NCBI GenBank assembly: GCA_016933095.1
Contig: JAFGBP010000051.1
Span: 1-6,598, forward strand
Direction: 5' to 3'
Length of the DNA: 6,598 nt
Source: Candidatus Woesearchaeota archaeon
Lineage (GTDB): Archaea; Nanobdellota; Nanobdellia; Woesearchaeales; SM23-78
A program made the position numbers and the translations under genes. The notes below the pieces were generated by a model that worked only from the letters and a program-made list of their open reading frames with translations, had not been told where the DNA came from and made no database searches. Position 1 is the stretch's first letter, and each line of letters begins with the position of its first letter. Of the stretch, positions 1 to 5,462 are shown one piece after another.

Positions 1-58
1 ATCCCTTCTCAGCTGTCGCCGCATCCAAAGCCACAACTTTCCGATTATTCTTAGCCAT
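1..58 (-). CDS. 5' end of an unidentified protein gene, partial at left edge
   Basis: Reading on the minus strand from the ATG at 58-56 gives an open frame of 19 codons (MAKNNRKVVALDAATAEKG) before the window ends. The start is supported by an archaeal TATA box centred near 85, about 27 nt upstream, which fits a leaderless transcript. Another ATG at 68-66 is out of frame. The fragment is too short to assign a family. It is transcribed divergently from the HisKA-domain gene at 276, and a transposon-like element now lies between the two promoters. Confidence 0.55.
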   Translation of the reverse strand, partial: MAKNNRKVVALDAATAEKG

Positions 59-79
59 AGAATCCCATAGCACGGAAGA

Positions 80-95
80 CTTTATATTATTTGCC
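80..95 (-). promoter_or_regulatory. BRE/TATA promoter of the left-edge gene
   Basis: The minus strand reads GGCAAATAATATAAAGTC over 95-78, with a purine-rich BRE-like part followed by AATATAAA. The box is centred about 27 nt upstream of the ATG at 58, so transcription should begin at or next to the start codon. Confidence 0.55.
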
Positions 96-105
96 ATTAA
101 GGATA
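95..105. repeat. Left target-site duplication of family A element
   Basis: CATTAAGGATA, identical to 229-239 on the other side of the element. The intact duplication suggests a fairly recent insertion. Confidence 0.8.
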
Positions 106-228
106 GGCTCTGTTCAAAAAGTAGCCCCTGGCTGCGCATAAGAGTCGGAAAGCGATTAACCTAGACTCGGCTAAAGGACGTTATTGATGAGCGGTAGCAG
201 CGGGCTACGGGAGATTTTGAACAGAGCC
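106..228. mobile_element. Family A MITE-like element, 123 bp
   Basis: The ends are perfect 14-bp inverted repeats: GGCTCTGTTCAAAA at 106-119 and its complement at 215-228. Just inside them GTAGCCC (121-127) pairs with GGGCTAC (202-208), so the element could form a long interrupted hairpin. It is flanked by an 11-bp direct repeat CATTAAGGATA at 95-105 and 229-239, read as the target-site duplication; the match can be stretched to 13 bp by including element-edge bases, so the exact ends are ambiguous by a base or two. There is no transposase frame, so it is non-autonomous. The outer bases resemble ends of IS6-type elements, but the duplication is longer than the 8 bp usual there, so I do not assign a family. 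It lies between two divergent promoters. Confidence 0.85.
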
Positions 229-239
229 CATTAAGGATA
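229..239. repeat. Right target-site duplication of family A element
   Basis: CATTAAGGATA, the second copy of the 11-bp duplication. Its last bases run straight into the BRE of the HisKA gene promoter. Confidence 0.8.
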
Positions 240-256
240 GAAAGATTATTAAATAA
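239..256 (+). promoter_or_regulatory. BRE/TATA promoter of the HisKA-domain gene
   Basis: AGAAAGATTATTAAATAAG: an A/G-rich BRE followed by a TATA-like ATTAAATA centred near 250. It is about 26 nt before the ATG at 276, which predicts a leaderless mRNA. No Shine-Dalgarno sequence is seen before that ATG. The family A element ends about 11 bp before this module. Confidence 0.6.
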
Positions 257-275
257 GCTCTTCCCAGTCAAGCCT

Positions 276-587
276 ATGCCAAAAGCAATCAAGGGCAGGA
301 AGCTCGGCGAGCAAGACATATATAACTTCGTGAACGAGATCGGACATTCTCTCAAAGCTCCGCTCACCAACATCAAAGGATTCTCAGAACTGCTAAAGGA
401 TAAGAAGATAGCAAGCAACCCGCTGATAAGGACAAAGTTCATAAACCGCATACATGAGAACTCCGAGAAGATGCACTCAGCAATCATTGACATCCAGGAC
501 TCCATAGAAACATACCTCACCGGAGAAGATGTTGAACGGGACGAAGACGTCTCGTTTCTGCAGGAAGCAAGGAAGCTCAGGAAATGA
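276..587 (+). CDS. Stand-alone HisKA (DHp) domain protein, 103 aa
   Basis: Residues about 14-75 match the dimerisation/histidine-phosphotransfer (HisKA) domain of sensor kinases: an H-box around FVNEIGHSLKAPLTNIKGF with the phospho-acceptor His at residue 24 and the following Pro at 29, then a second helix (RTKFINRIHENSEKMHSAI). Normally an ATP-binding HATPase_c domain with N, G1 and G2 boxes follows; here the protein stops after an acidic tail of about 25 residues, and no such domain is found in any frame downstream. No sensor domain or membrane segment precedes it. In known families an isolated DHp could act as a dimerising phosphotransfer protein, or it could be a truncated kinase. The clean frame, intact His and own promoter argue for a functional small protein, but its partner is unknown. 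It probably acts in the cytoplasm. Confidence 0.75.
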   Translation: MPKAIKGRKLGEQDIYNFVNEIGHSLKAPLTNIKGFSELLKDKKIASNPLIRTKFINRIHENSEKMHSAIIDIQDSIETYLTGEDVERDEDVSFLQEARKLRK

Positions 588-611
588 TTCCTCCCTCACT
601 TCTTCACTTGT

Positions 612-621
612 CAAAGCAGGC
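612..621. repeat. Left target-site duplication of family B copy 1
   Basis: CAAAGCAGGC is repeated at 744-753. The first C at 744 is shared with the element's last base, so the duplication is 9 bp (AAAGCAGGC) if the terminal repeats are 14 bp. Confidence 0.75.
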
Positions 622-744
622 GGGTGCGTCCAGAATCTCCTGGCCGCGCTCCGTACTGATCCATAAGAGTCCTGTTTGGCCGCGTCTAGAGATACTGCGT
701 GTTTCACTGGCAGACTGCGCTAGGCGGCCTTTCTGGACGCACCC
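622..744. mobile_element. Family B MITE-like element, intact copy, 123 bp
   Basis: The ends are perfect 14-bp inverted repeats, GGGTGCGTCCAGAA at 622-635 and its complement at 731-744, with a 9-10-bp target duplication on both sides. Next to the left end lies TCTCCTGGCCGCGCTCCGT and next to the right end AGGCGGCC, so the subterminal parts are GC-rich and partly complementary. There is no transposase frame. Related copies occur at 2046-2089, 4687-4796 and 6508 to the right edge; 27 bp from position 624 are identical to the 27 bp from 6510. The length equals that of the family A element and the terminal repeats agree at 9 of 14 positions, so the two may be moved by related transposases. Confidence 0.85.
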
Positions 745-753
745 AAAGCAGGC
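745..753. repeat. Right target-site duplication of family B copy 1
   Basis: AAAGCAGGC, matching 613-621. Its last bases overlap the BRE-like GCAAAAC of the promoter at 752-769. Confidence 0.75.
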
Positions 754-769
754 AAAACATTTATAAAAT
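752..769 (+). promoter_or_regulatory. Strong BRE/TATA promoter upstream of the AAA+ ATPase gene
   Basis: GCAAAACATTTATAAAAT is a good BRE plus TATA box centred near 764, predicting a start near 790 and a leader of about 50 nt before the GTG at 840. A second, weaker TATA-like TTTATA at 816-821 would instead give a leaderless transcript. I cannot tell which is used. Confidence 0.55.
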
Positions 770-839
770 CCTTACCACAACAAGATTCTATCGGATTTTT
801 AGTGAATTTAATGTGTTTATACGCGGGGTGCATGATTGA

Positions 840-2027
840 GTGGTTAGAGGTCAGCCGGATTTTGTTCTTGACTGGGAGAAGGCTCTAGGCTTCAAGGGAG
901 ACCCGTTCGCTGACAAGATACTTCTTCCCGCCTCCAAGTTCATGGTCAACCGTGAGATGGAGAAGGAGAAGATCAACTGGTTCTTCATAAAAGGATTCCT
1001 CTACGGAAAGATAATAGGCAACCACGGGGTCGGAAAGACGACACTCTTGAAGTGGCTGGAGGAGCGCCTGAAGAAGTACGAGAGGATCCATAGCGTCTAC
1101 ATCAACGCCGGCGTGTTCAAGGAGCAGATTAACATCCCTCACCAGATACTCTTGCCGCTGCTCTCATTCTATGAGAAGCACGTATCAAAGCCTCACACCA
1201 AGATGATAAACTTCGACTTCGTCAACTTCCTGAAGGCCAAGCTCCAGAACAAGTCCGTGACCCTCCTGATAGACAACGCGCATCACCTGACAGACAGGAA
1301 CCTGGAGCTTATCAAGAGCATGCGGGAGGACGGCCTCCCCCTCCAAATCATCATCACGAGCAACCAGGCAGAGTATGAGAAGAGCAGGCTCTCAGAGCTC
1401 GGGCATGACGAGCTCGACATCCAGCTGAGAAGGCTCACGCTTGAAGAGTCCAAAGAGGTCATCCAGCGACGTGTAGAGTCCTTTGGCGGGAAAGGAATCG
1501 AGCCTCTGAGTGACGAGATTGTCAGAGAGCTGTATGACAAGGCCGACAAGAACACCCGCCAGTTCATACACTTCTGCCGGGACGAAGCGATAAAGAGGCT
1601 GATCCACAAGCAGGAACTGCTTGAGAACGCCTCTAGGGAAGAGGCTTCAGGATCTGCAGGGGGTTATAGGGCGCCTTACGAGGACGAGCTTGACATGATG
1701 AGCAGGTCAAGGGCTTCGGCATCCGGGAAGAACGGCAAGAAGAAGCTCTTCAACATCAAGTTCGACCGGTCCAATTCAAAGCCAAAAGAAGAGCAGACCC
1801 CGCTCCTTAGCAAGAGGATATTTCGAAGGGAGTCGACAGCTGCGCCTAACGCGAGTTCAGGAAAGCCATTGGATGAGCGCCAGGCAATGTACAACGACCG
1901 CTACAAGCAAGACCTACTAGACCAACTAAACCGCCCGAACCTCAGGAGGAAGTTCAAGAGGGACAAGAAAGAGTCCTTCAACGAGATAAATAGGATAATC
2001 GACGAGTTGTCTGATGAGAAGGAATGA
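840..2027 (+). CDS. ExeA/TnsC-like AAA+ ATPase with basic C-terminal tail, 395 aa
   Basis: The N-terminus has the GFKGDPF motif (residues 17-23) typical of ExeA/GspA-like P-loop ATPases (AAA_22 type). Walker A is GNHGVGKTT (60-68), Walker B is TLLIDNAH (141-148; DN replaces the usual DE), sensor 1 is around ITSNQ (172-176), arginines lie at 197-198 in the LRRLTLEES stretch, and a sensor-2-like segment NTRQFIHFC has Arg240. The AAA+ part ends near residue 260. Residues 265-395 are low in hydrophobics, rich in Lys/Arg/Ser and probably partly disordered, ending in a likely helix (375-395). The family couples ATP hydrolysis to assembly of other machinery (secretion, transposition target choice, helicase loading); no such partner lies nearby, so the role is open. 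The GTG at 840 is the first possible start, because the codon before it is TGA; the next in-frame ATG is residue 35, after the conserved GFKGDPF motif. Confidence 0.85.
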   Translation: MVRGQPDFVLDWEKALGFKGDPFADKILLPASKFMVNREMEKEKINWFFIKGFLYGKIIGNHGVGKTTLLKWLEERLKKYERIHSVYINAGVFKEQINIPHQILLPLLSFYEKHVSKPHTKMINFDFVNFLKAKLQNKSVTLLIDNAHHLTDRNLELIKSMREDGLPLQIIITSNQAEYEKSRLSELGHDELDIQLRRLTLEESKEVIQRRVESFGGKGIEPLSDEIVRELYDKADKNTRQFIHFCRDEAIKRLIHKQELLENASREEASGSAGGYRAPYEDELDMMSRSRASASGKNGKKKLFNIKFDRSNSKPKEEQTPLLSKRIFRRESTAAPNASSGKPLDERQAMYNDRYKQDLLDQLNRPNLRRKFKRDKKESFNEINRIIDELSDEKE

Positions 2028-2045
2028 TGGTTGATTCTCTGATTA

Positions 2046-2089
2046 TTATGGTTGCTCGGAGCACGACCTGAAAGATTCTGGACGCGATC
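2046..2089. mobile_element. Half-copy (solo end) of family B element
   Basis: This stretch aligns with one end of the intact copy in reverse orientation. It shares TTATGG, then CGGAGC, a GC block with two substitutions, and finally AGATTCTGGACGC (2073-2085), matching the complement of the 622 end. The other half would fall within the ATPase coding sequence and is absent. It starts about 19 bp after the ATPase stop codon and ends about 16 bp before the next TATA box. Confidence 0.6.
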
Positions 2090-2097
2090 CATCCAAG

Positions 2098-2115
2098 AGA
2101 AAGATTTATAAAAAG
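2098..2115 (+). promoter_or_regulatory. BRE/TATA promoter of the Cys-rich protein gene
   Basis: AGAAAGATTTATAAAAA is a near-ideal BRE plus TATA box centred near 2110, predicting a start near 2136. The leader of about 28 nt carries GGGAG roughly 11-15 nt before the ATG at 2165, a possible but weak Shine-Dalgarno sequence. Confidence 0.65.
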
Positions 2116-2164
2116 CGACGCCTGTAGATTGTTACGAGTTAAAAGAATGGGAGCAGTGATATAG

Positions 2165-3028
2165 ATGGAAGGATTAGAGATCGTCATTCCAGTCCCGTCA
2201 GCAAGGACGGTTGAACGCACAATATTCATACTGATAATATTAGTTCTAGCAGGTCTGCTAGTTTGGAAATGGGATGGGTGGGGAACGGCCCCTGGCAACG
2301 CCACGACAAGCGAAGTCATGGAATCGACTGAAGTCGCTGTCGCCAATAACGCGGCTTCCGCTACTGAGAGCACATCGGCCGCCACCTCTGAGGAGCCGTG
2401 CGAGAACGGCGTGAAGGATAATGATGAGACTGACATTGACTGCGGCGGTAGCTGCGGGCCTTGCGCAGAGTTCAAGACTTGCAACGTGGACCCAGACTGT
2501 GAGCCTGATCTTTACTGCTACCAGCATATCAAGTGCCTGAAGGCCAGCTGCGAGGACGAGATCAAGAACCAGGACGAGACAGAGGTTGACTGCGGAGGCG
2601 TGTGCGGCGGGTACTGGTGGAATTCTGACAAGAGCTGCCACACCACGAAAGAGCCTTCTGGAGTGCTTGAAGGAAGCATGAAGGTAAAGCTTACAGAAAG
2701 CCCTCTCAGCGGGTTTGCCAAGATGGAAGAGGTCCAATTAACTCTTGACAATGGGCTTACGTCCATGCTGTCATTGCAGGCAGAGTTCTATGCTAGGACG
2801 ACGAACGGCGCAGCGATCTTCAGCAACATGGGAGGCGAATTTCCATTCATCACCTCAAGCTTTAGCGTGAAGTCAGGAGAAAAGGTCACCCAGAAGGTCG
2901 ACTTGGAAGACTGCGGTTACAGCATCCTCAACGGATATGAAATCGATGATGAGTTCATGGTCGTCGCTGTCCTGAAGGACAAGGTTAAGAAGACGCTGAT
3001 CGACGAGGTCACCTGGGTGAACAGTTAA
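2165..3028 (+). CDS. Membrane-anchored Cys-rich protein with ETDxDCGG repeats, 287 aa
   Basis: A single hydrophobic helix at about residues 19-35 is preceded by Arg14 and Arg18 and followed by an outward Ser/Thr/Ala-rich linker (40-77), so the protein is probably anchored N-in with the rest outside. Two repeats follow: CENGVKDNDETDIDCGG (79-95) closing with CGPC (97-100), and CEDEIKNQDETEVDCGG (129-145), where the closing Cys is replaced by Tyr150. Between them are paired cysteines at 106, 112, 118 and 124. The acidic residues and ordered cysteines suggest a disulfide-braced, possibly metal-binding stalk; that is inference. Residues 165-287 look like a beta-sandwich domain of alternating hydrophobics ending in EVTWVNS. 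An earlier ATG at 2147 meets a TAG just before this start. The function is not known; a cell-surface role is likely. Confidence 0.8.
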   Translation: MEGLEIVIPVPSARTVERTIFILIILVLAGLLVWKWDGWGTAPGNATTSEVMESTEVAVANNAASATESTSAATSEEPCENGVKDNDETDIDCGGSCGPCAEFKTCNVDPDCEPDLYCYQHIKCLKASCEDEIKNQDETEVDCGGVCGGYWWNSDKSCHTTKEPSGVLEGSMKVKLTESPLSGFAKMEEVQLTLDNGLTSMLSLQAEFYARTTNGAAIFSNMGGEFPFITSSFSVKSGEKVTQKVDLEDCGYSILNGYEIDDEFMVVAVLKDKVKKTLIDEVTWVNS

Positions 3029-3050
3029 GGCCCGAATCAACACTGGCAGG

Positions 3051-3067
3051 GAAAGAGCAACTCTTTC
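3051..3067. terminator. Short perfect hairpin between convergent genes
   Basis: GAAAGAGCAACTCTTTC is a 7-bp perfect stem with a 3-nt loop, lying between the stop of the Cys-rich gene (3028) and the stop of the minus-strand 134-aa gene (3070-3068). Being symmetric, it could act on both strands. Archaeal termination depends mainly on T-runs, and only short ones are present, so the function is inferred from position. Confidence 0.45.
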
Positions 3068-3472
3068 TTAGTTCATGCTGTTATTTGACGGTGAGATTAT
3101 ACTCTTTATATCAGAAGACACGGCTGAATAGTATTCTTCCCAGACCGGAAATATCTGGACCGCCGAATAGTGCGGGCTTGAGAGTATCTCTGACTCCAAG
3201 GAAGGATGAGGATGCTCTTTCTGCTCTCTTAAGAGAGGTGCCAGATGCTTCGAAGCCGCCTCTGTTTGTGCATCCACGTATTTAAGCGCAATCTTTGCGA
3301 GAGATACTGCTTCGCCCAGCCGGCCGGTATCGTACAAGCCATCAATCCTGCTGATGAAACCCATCAGCCTATCCACGACCATCCTGTAATAAGAATCGCT
3401 CTTCAAGACCATCATGCCTTGCTGGAAGTAAGAATCCCTCATGGCCCTCTCTGCAAATCTCTTCGGCATCAT
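3068..3472 (-). CDS. Unknown protein, 134 aa, probably mostly helical
   Basis: I do not recognise this protein. Residues about 5-85 read as two or three amphipathic helices (for example RMVVDRLMGFISRIDGLYDT and LGEAVSLAKIALKYVDAQT), vaguely like a small helical-repeat protein such as a TPR pair. The tail (86-134) is richer in Pro, Ser and Tyr. It has no Cys, membrane segment or signal peptide. Support for coding is its length, the double ATG at 3472/3469, and a TATA box about 26 nt upstream of the first ATG. Overlapping plus-strand frames at 3085-3285 and 3245-3547 have no such promoter and are shadows. It lies 63 bp downstream of the MscS gene on the same strand. Confidence 0.65.
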   Translation of the reverse strand: MMPKRFAERAMRDSYFQQGMMVLKSDSYYRMVVDRLMGFISRIDGLYDTGRLGEAVSLAKIALKYVDAQTEAASKHLAPLLREQKEHPHPSLESEILSSPHYSAVQIFPVWEEYYSAVSSDIKSIISPSNNSMN

Positions 3473-3491
3473 CAGAAAAAGGATTGTGTAA

Positions 3492-3508
3492 GGGTTAAAA
3501 ACATTTTC
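3492..3508 (-). promoter_or_regulatory. TATA promoter of the 134-aa protein gene
   Basis: The minus strand reads CCGAAAATGTTTTTAACCC, with an A-rich BRE-like part and TTTTTAA centred near 3498, about 26 nt upstream of the ATG at 3472. This fits a leaderless transcript independent of the MscS gene. Confidence 0.5.
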
Positions 3509-3535
3509 GGCTCAGTTCTGCCTAGCAATCTACAA

Positions 3536-4624
3536 TCACTTCTCTAAGAAAATCGTTTGGGTCGGGTAGGCAAAGTCTATCTTCTCCTTCTCGAACGCTG
3601 CCTTCAGGCCGAAGTTCAGGTCCTGCTGGATGTCCATATACTTCGTGTAGTCACTAGTATTGACGTAGAATATTACCTCGAAGTCGAGGCTGCTGGGACC
3701 AAAGGTCTTGAAGTGCACTCGATCCAGGTCTGCGCCGTCGACTCGTTTGAAGTTTGCCTTCACAATCTCAAGTATCCTCTTTAGCTTATTGTTGCTAGTC
3801 TGGTACGTGACCCCGAAAGTGTAGGCAATCCTTCTCTTCTTCATCTTCTTGTAATTCCTGACCCTGGAATTTATCAGCTCGGTGTTGCTGATCACGATCT
3901 CTTCTCCGCTCAGGGACTCTATCCTGGTGGTCTTGATGCCTACTCTCTTGACCGTCCCCATCTCAGTGCCTATGATTATGAAATCTCCTACCTTGAATGG
4001 CTTGTCGAAGTATATGCTTATGCTGGCGAAGAGGTCTCCCAGAATGTTCTGGAGCGCGAGCGCTATTGCTATTCCTCCGATTCCCAGTCCTGCAAGGAGC
4101 GTGCTTACGTTGTATCCCAGGTTTGAGAGGACAAGCAGGATGGCTGCAAGCCACACCAGTATCTTCACGAATCCCTGGAGGAAGTGTATGATGCTCGTGT
4201 CCTTGTCCTTGTTGGCTTCAGAGTAGATTTTTCCCAAGAAGTCCACGACCCTGTTTATGGCCTTGATGAAATAATATAATACAATCAAGAGCATGATAAA
4301 ATCAGCGCTTCCCCCGACTTTTGCAGGAAGCTCAAGGAACTTCATCCCGAGATAAATGCTTATCAAGACGAAGAAAGGCCACTTCACGCTGTCAAGGATC
4401 GCTATGAACAAGTCATCAATCTCTGTCTTAGTTTTCTTTGAGAGCGCTTCCAACCTCTTGATCACCACGAACTTGAAGAACTTGAGTATCATGAACGAGA
4501 GCAGGAACGCAAGCCCCGCGTCAACCCAGCGTGTCAAGAGTGATCCTAGCATGGAATATGAATTAAGAACTGATATGTCAAGGTTCAACCAGCCGGCAAT
4601 GGGCTCTATCAGCATGAAATCCAC
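3536..4624 (-). CDS. mscS: MscS-family small-conductance mechanosensitive channel, 362 aa
   Basis: Hydrophobic segments at about 35-55, 78-97, 106-128, 146-168 and 174-205 give five membrane helices. The last is the pore-lining TM3 with its Gly/Ala pattern LLAGLGIGGIAIALALQN (176-193), followed by the family signature ISIYFDKPFKVGDFI (202-216). Residues about 210-265 form the beta domain and 266-362 the cytoplasmic alpha/beta vestibule. Proteins of this family open under membrane tension to release ions and solutes during hypo-osmotic shock, as homoheptamers. It has two extra N-terminal helices relative to E. coli MscS (three helices, 286 aa). The start used is GTG at 4624: AAGGTGAT at 4639-4632 is a good Shine-Dalgarno sequence 7 nt before it. 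The ATG at 4615 (residue 4) is a close alternative. It is a single-gene unit with its own promoter. Confidence 0.93.
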   Translation of the reverse strand: MDFMLIEPIAGWLNLDISVLNSYSMLGSLLTRWVDAGLAFLLSFMILKFFKFVVIKRLEALSKKTKTEIDDLFIAILDSVKWPFFVLISIYLGMKFLELPAKVGGSADFIMLLIVLYYFIKAINRVVDFLGKIYSEANKDKDTSIIHFLQGFVKILVWLAAILLVLSNLGYNVSTLLAGLGIGGIAIALALQNILGDLFASISIYFDKPFKVGDFIIIGTEMGTVKRVGIKTTRIESLSGEEIVISNTELINSRVRNYKKMKKRRIAYTFGVTYQTSNNKLKRILEIVKANFKRVDGADLDRVHFKTFGPSSLDFEVIFYVNTSDYTKYMDIQQDLNFGLKAAFEKEKIDFAYPTQTIFLEK

Positions 4625-4660
4625 CTACTTGATCACCTTCTTTCACCCGAATACGTCGAT

Positions 4661-4680
4661 TTATTTTAAAAACTTTTCTT
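4661..4680 (-). promoter_or_regulatory. BRE/TATA promoter and leader of the MscS gene
   Basis: The minus strand reads AGAAAAGTTTTTAAAATAAA, centred near 4668, predicting a start near 4642 and a short leader that contains the Shine-Dalgarno sequence AAGGTGAT (4639-4632). The family B relic ends about 15 bp further upstream, at 4687. Confidence 0.6.
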
Positions 4681-4686
4681 TTTCAA

Positions 4687-4796
4687 GGGTGCAAAGGCCG
4701 CCTTGCGAAGTCTTAAGAGGCTTGGTAGAAATGCGTCTGCACTCGTGTGCATCACAGAAGACATGTTATGAACGGAGCGCGGCCTCTTAAACACCC
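4687..4796. mobile_element. Decayed family B copy, 110 bp, inverted relative to copy 1
   Basis: Against the complement of 622-744 it keeps GGGTGC at one end and CACCC at the other, AAAGGCCGCCTTGCGAAGTC (4693-4712; 18 of 20 positions) and ACGGAGCGCGGCC (4772-4784). About six bases of the left terminal repeat are deleted and the right repeat is degraded. Its middle (4725-4746) closely matches 6568-6589 in the right-edge copy on the opposite strand. Inverted repeat TTAAGAGGC (4713-4721) and GCCTCTTAA (4782-4790) allows a further fold. The element end supplies the last two codons and stop of the endonuclease III gene. No target duplication is clear. The rest of the intergenic stretch holds only the MscS promoter. 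Confidence 0.75.
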
Positions 4797-5422
4797 ATCC
4801 TCTTGCAATACTTCCTCACCGGGCATTCCCCGCACTTCGGCCTTATCGGCTTGCAGGTCGTCTGGCCGTGGATGACTAGGACCTCGTTCACCAGCACCCA
4901 GTATCTTCTAGGCACGATCCTTATCAGGGCCTCTTCTGTTTTCAGCGGGTTCTTGGTCTTCACCCAGCCTAAGCGGTTGGAGATACGGTGCACGTGGGTG
5001 TCTACAGGGATGGCAGGCTTCTCAAAGGCGTATACGAGGACGCAGCCAGCGGTCTTCCGCCCGACTCCCGGCAATGACACCAGTCTGTCCATGTCATCAG
5101 GCACCTTACCATGATATTCATCCAATAGCCTCTGCGAGAGCTCTTTTATCCTCCGCGCCTTGGTCTTGTAGAAGCCTGACTGCTTGATGAGAGGCTCAAG
5201 GGCTGATAAAGGCGCGCCCGCAATCTGTTTTGGCGTCTTGTACTTGGAGAAGAGCTTCTTCACAGCGACGATCGTCATCTCATCCCTATTCCTCGCGGAT
5301 AAGACTGTGCTGATGAGGATGTAGAACGGCGTGTTCTTCGAGAACTGGCCGAGCATGGAGAGCTTCGACTTCCTGCTTAATATGGAGATGACTTTTGGAA
5401 TCGAGGCATTATATGCAGACAT
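4787..5422 (-). CDS. nth: Endonuclease III, DNA glycosylase/AP lyase, 211 aa
   Basis: This base-excision repair enzyme removes oxidised pyrimidines and nicks the abasic site. The helix-hairpin-helix motif LPGVGRKTA (117-125) carries the catalytic Lys123, and the catalytic Asp141 is in VDTHVHR (140-146); both correspond to E. coli Lys120 and Asp138. The [4Fe-4S] cluster ligands are complete, C-x6-C-x2-C-x5-C at Cys190, 197, 200 and 206. The damage-recognition loop reads LSARNRDEMT (41-50) in place of the bacterial LSAQATD. The length matches the family (E. coli 211 aa). The ATG at 5422 is about 28 nt downstream of a TATA box, so it is probably leaderless. The final Gly-Val-stop lies in the family B relic at 4787-4796, but all functional residues precede it. 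Confidence 0.95.
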   Translation of the reverse strand: MSAYNASIPKVISILSRKSKLSMLGQFSKNTPFYILISTVLSARNRDEMTIVAVKKLFSKYKTPKQIAGAPLSALEPLIKQSGFYKTKARRIKELSQRLLDEYHGKVPDDMDRLVSLPGVGRKTAGCVLVYAFEKPAIPVDTHVHRISNRLGWVKTKNPLKTEEALIRIVPRRYWVLVNEVLVIHGQTTCKPIRPKCGECPVRKYCKRMGV

Positions 5423-5442
5423 GAAGATAAAGAAGAATTTTT

Positions 5443-5456
5443 TATTTTATAAAAAT
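5443..5456 (-). promoter_or_regulatory. TATA promoter of nth
   Basis: The minus strand reads CTATTTTTATAAAATA, centred near 5450, about 28 nt upstream of the ATG at 5422. It sits within the 40-bp gap right after the stop of the upstream gene at 5463, so nth has its own promoter despite the tight spacing. The following T-rich stretch could also end the upstream transcript. Confidence 0.6.
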
Positions 5457-5462
5457 AGTGGT

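Noticed and set aside
584..766. A 60-codon plus-strand frame after the HisKA gene.
   Set aside because: It lies almost entirely within the family B element, including both terminal repeats, so it is not a gene.
811..888. A 25-codon open frame beginning at ATG 811 and overlapping the ATPase start in another frame, lying within the leader if the promoter at 752 is used.
   Set aside because: No Shine-Dalgarno sequence, no recognisable peptide and no sign of coding; a chance frame is more likely than a regulatory upstream ORF.
840..3028. A defence or two-component system formed by the HisKA protein, the ATPase and the Cys-rich surface protein.
   Set aside because: Each gene has its own promoter and they are separated by mobile-element copies; nothing in the sequence ties them functionally.
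3085..3547. Two overlapping plus-strand frames opposite the 134-aa gene.
   Set aside because: They lack a promoter at the right distance, are compositionally poor as proteins and are antisense to a better supported gene with a TATA box 26 nt upstream.
4356..4790. Plus-strand frame of 144 codons covering the 5' part of the MscS gene and the spacer.
   Set aside because: It is the complement of MscS coding sequence followed by a repeat relic; no family features.
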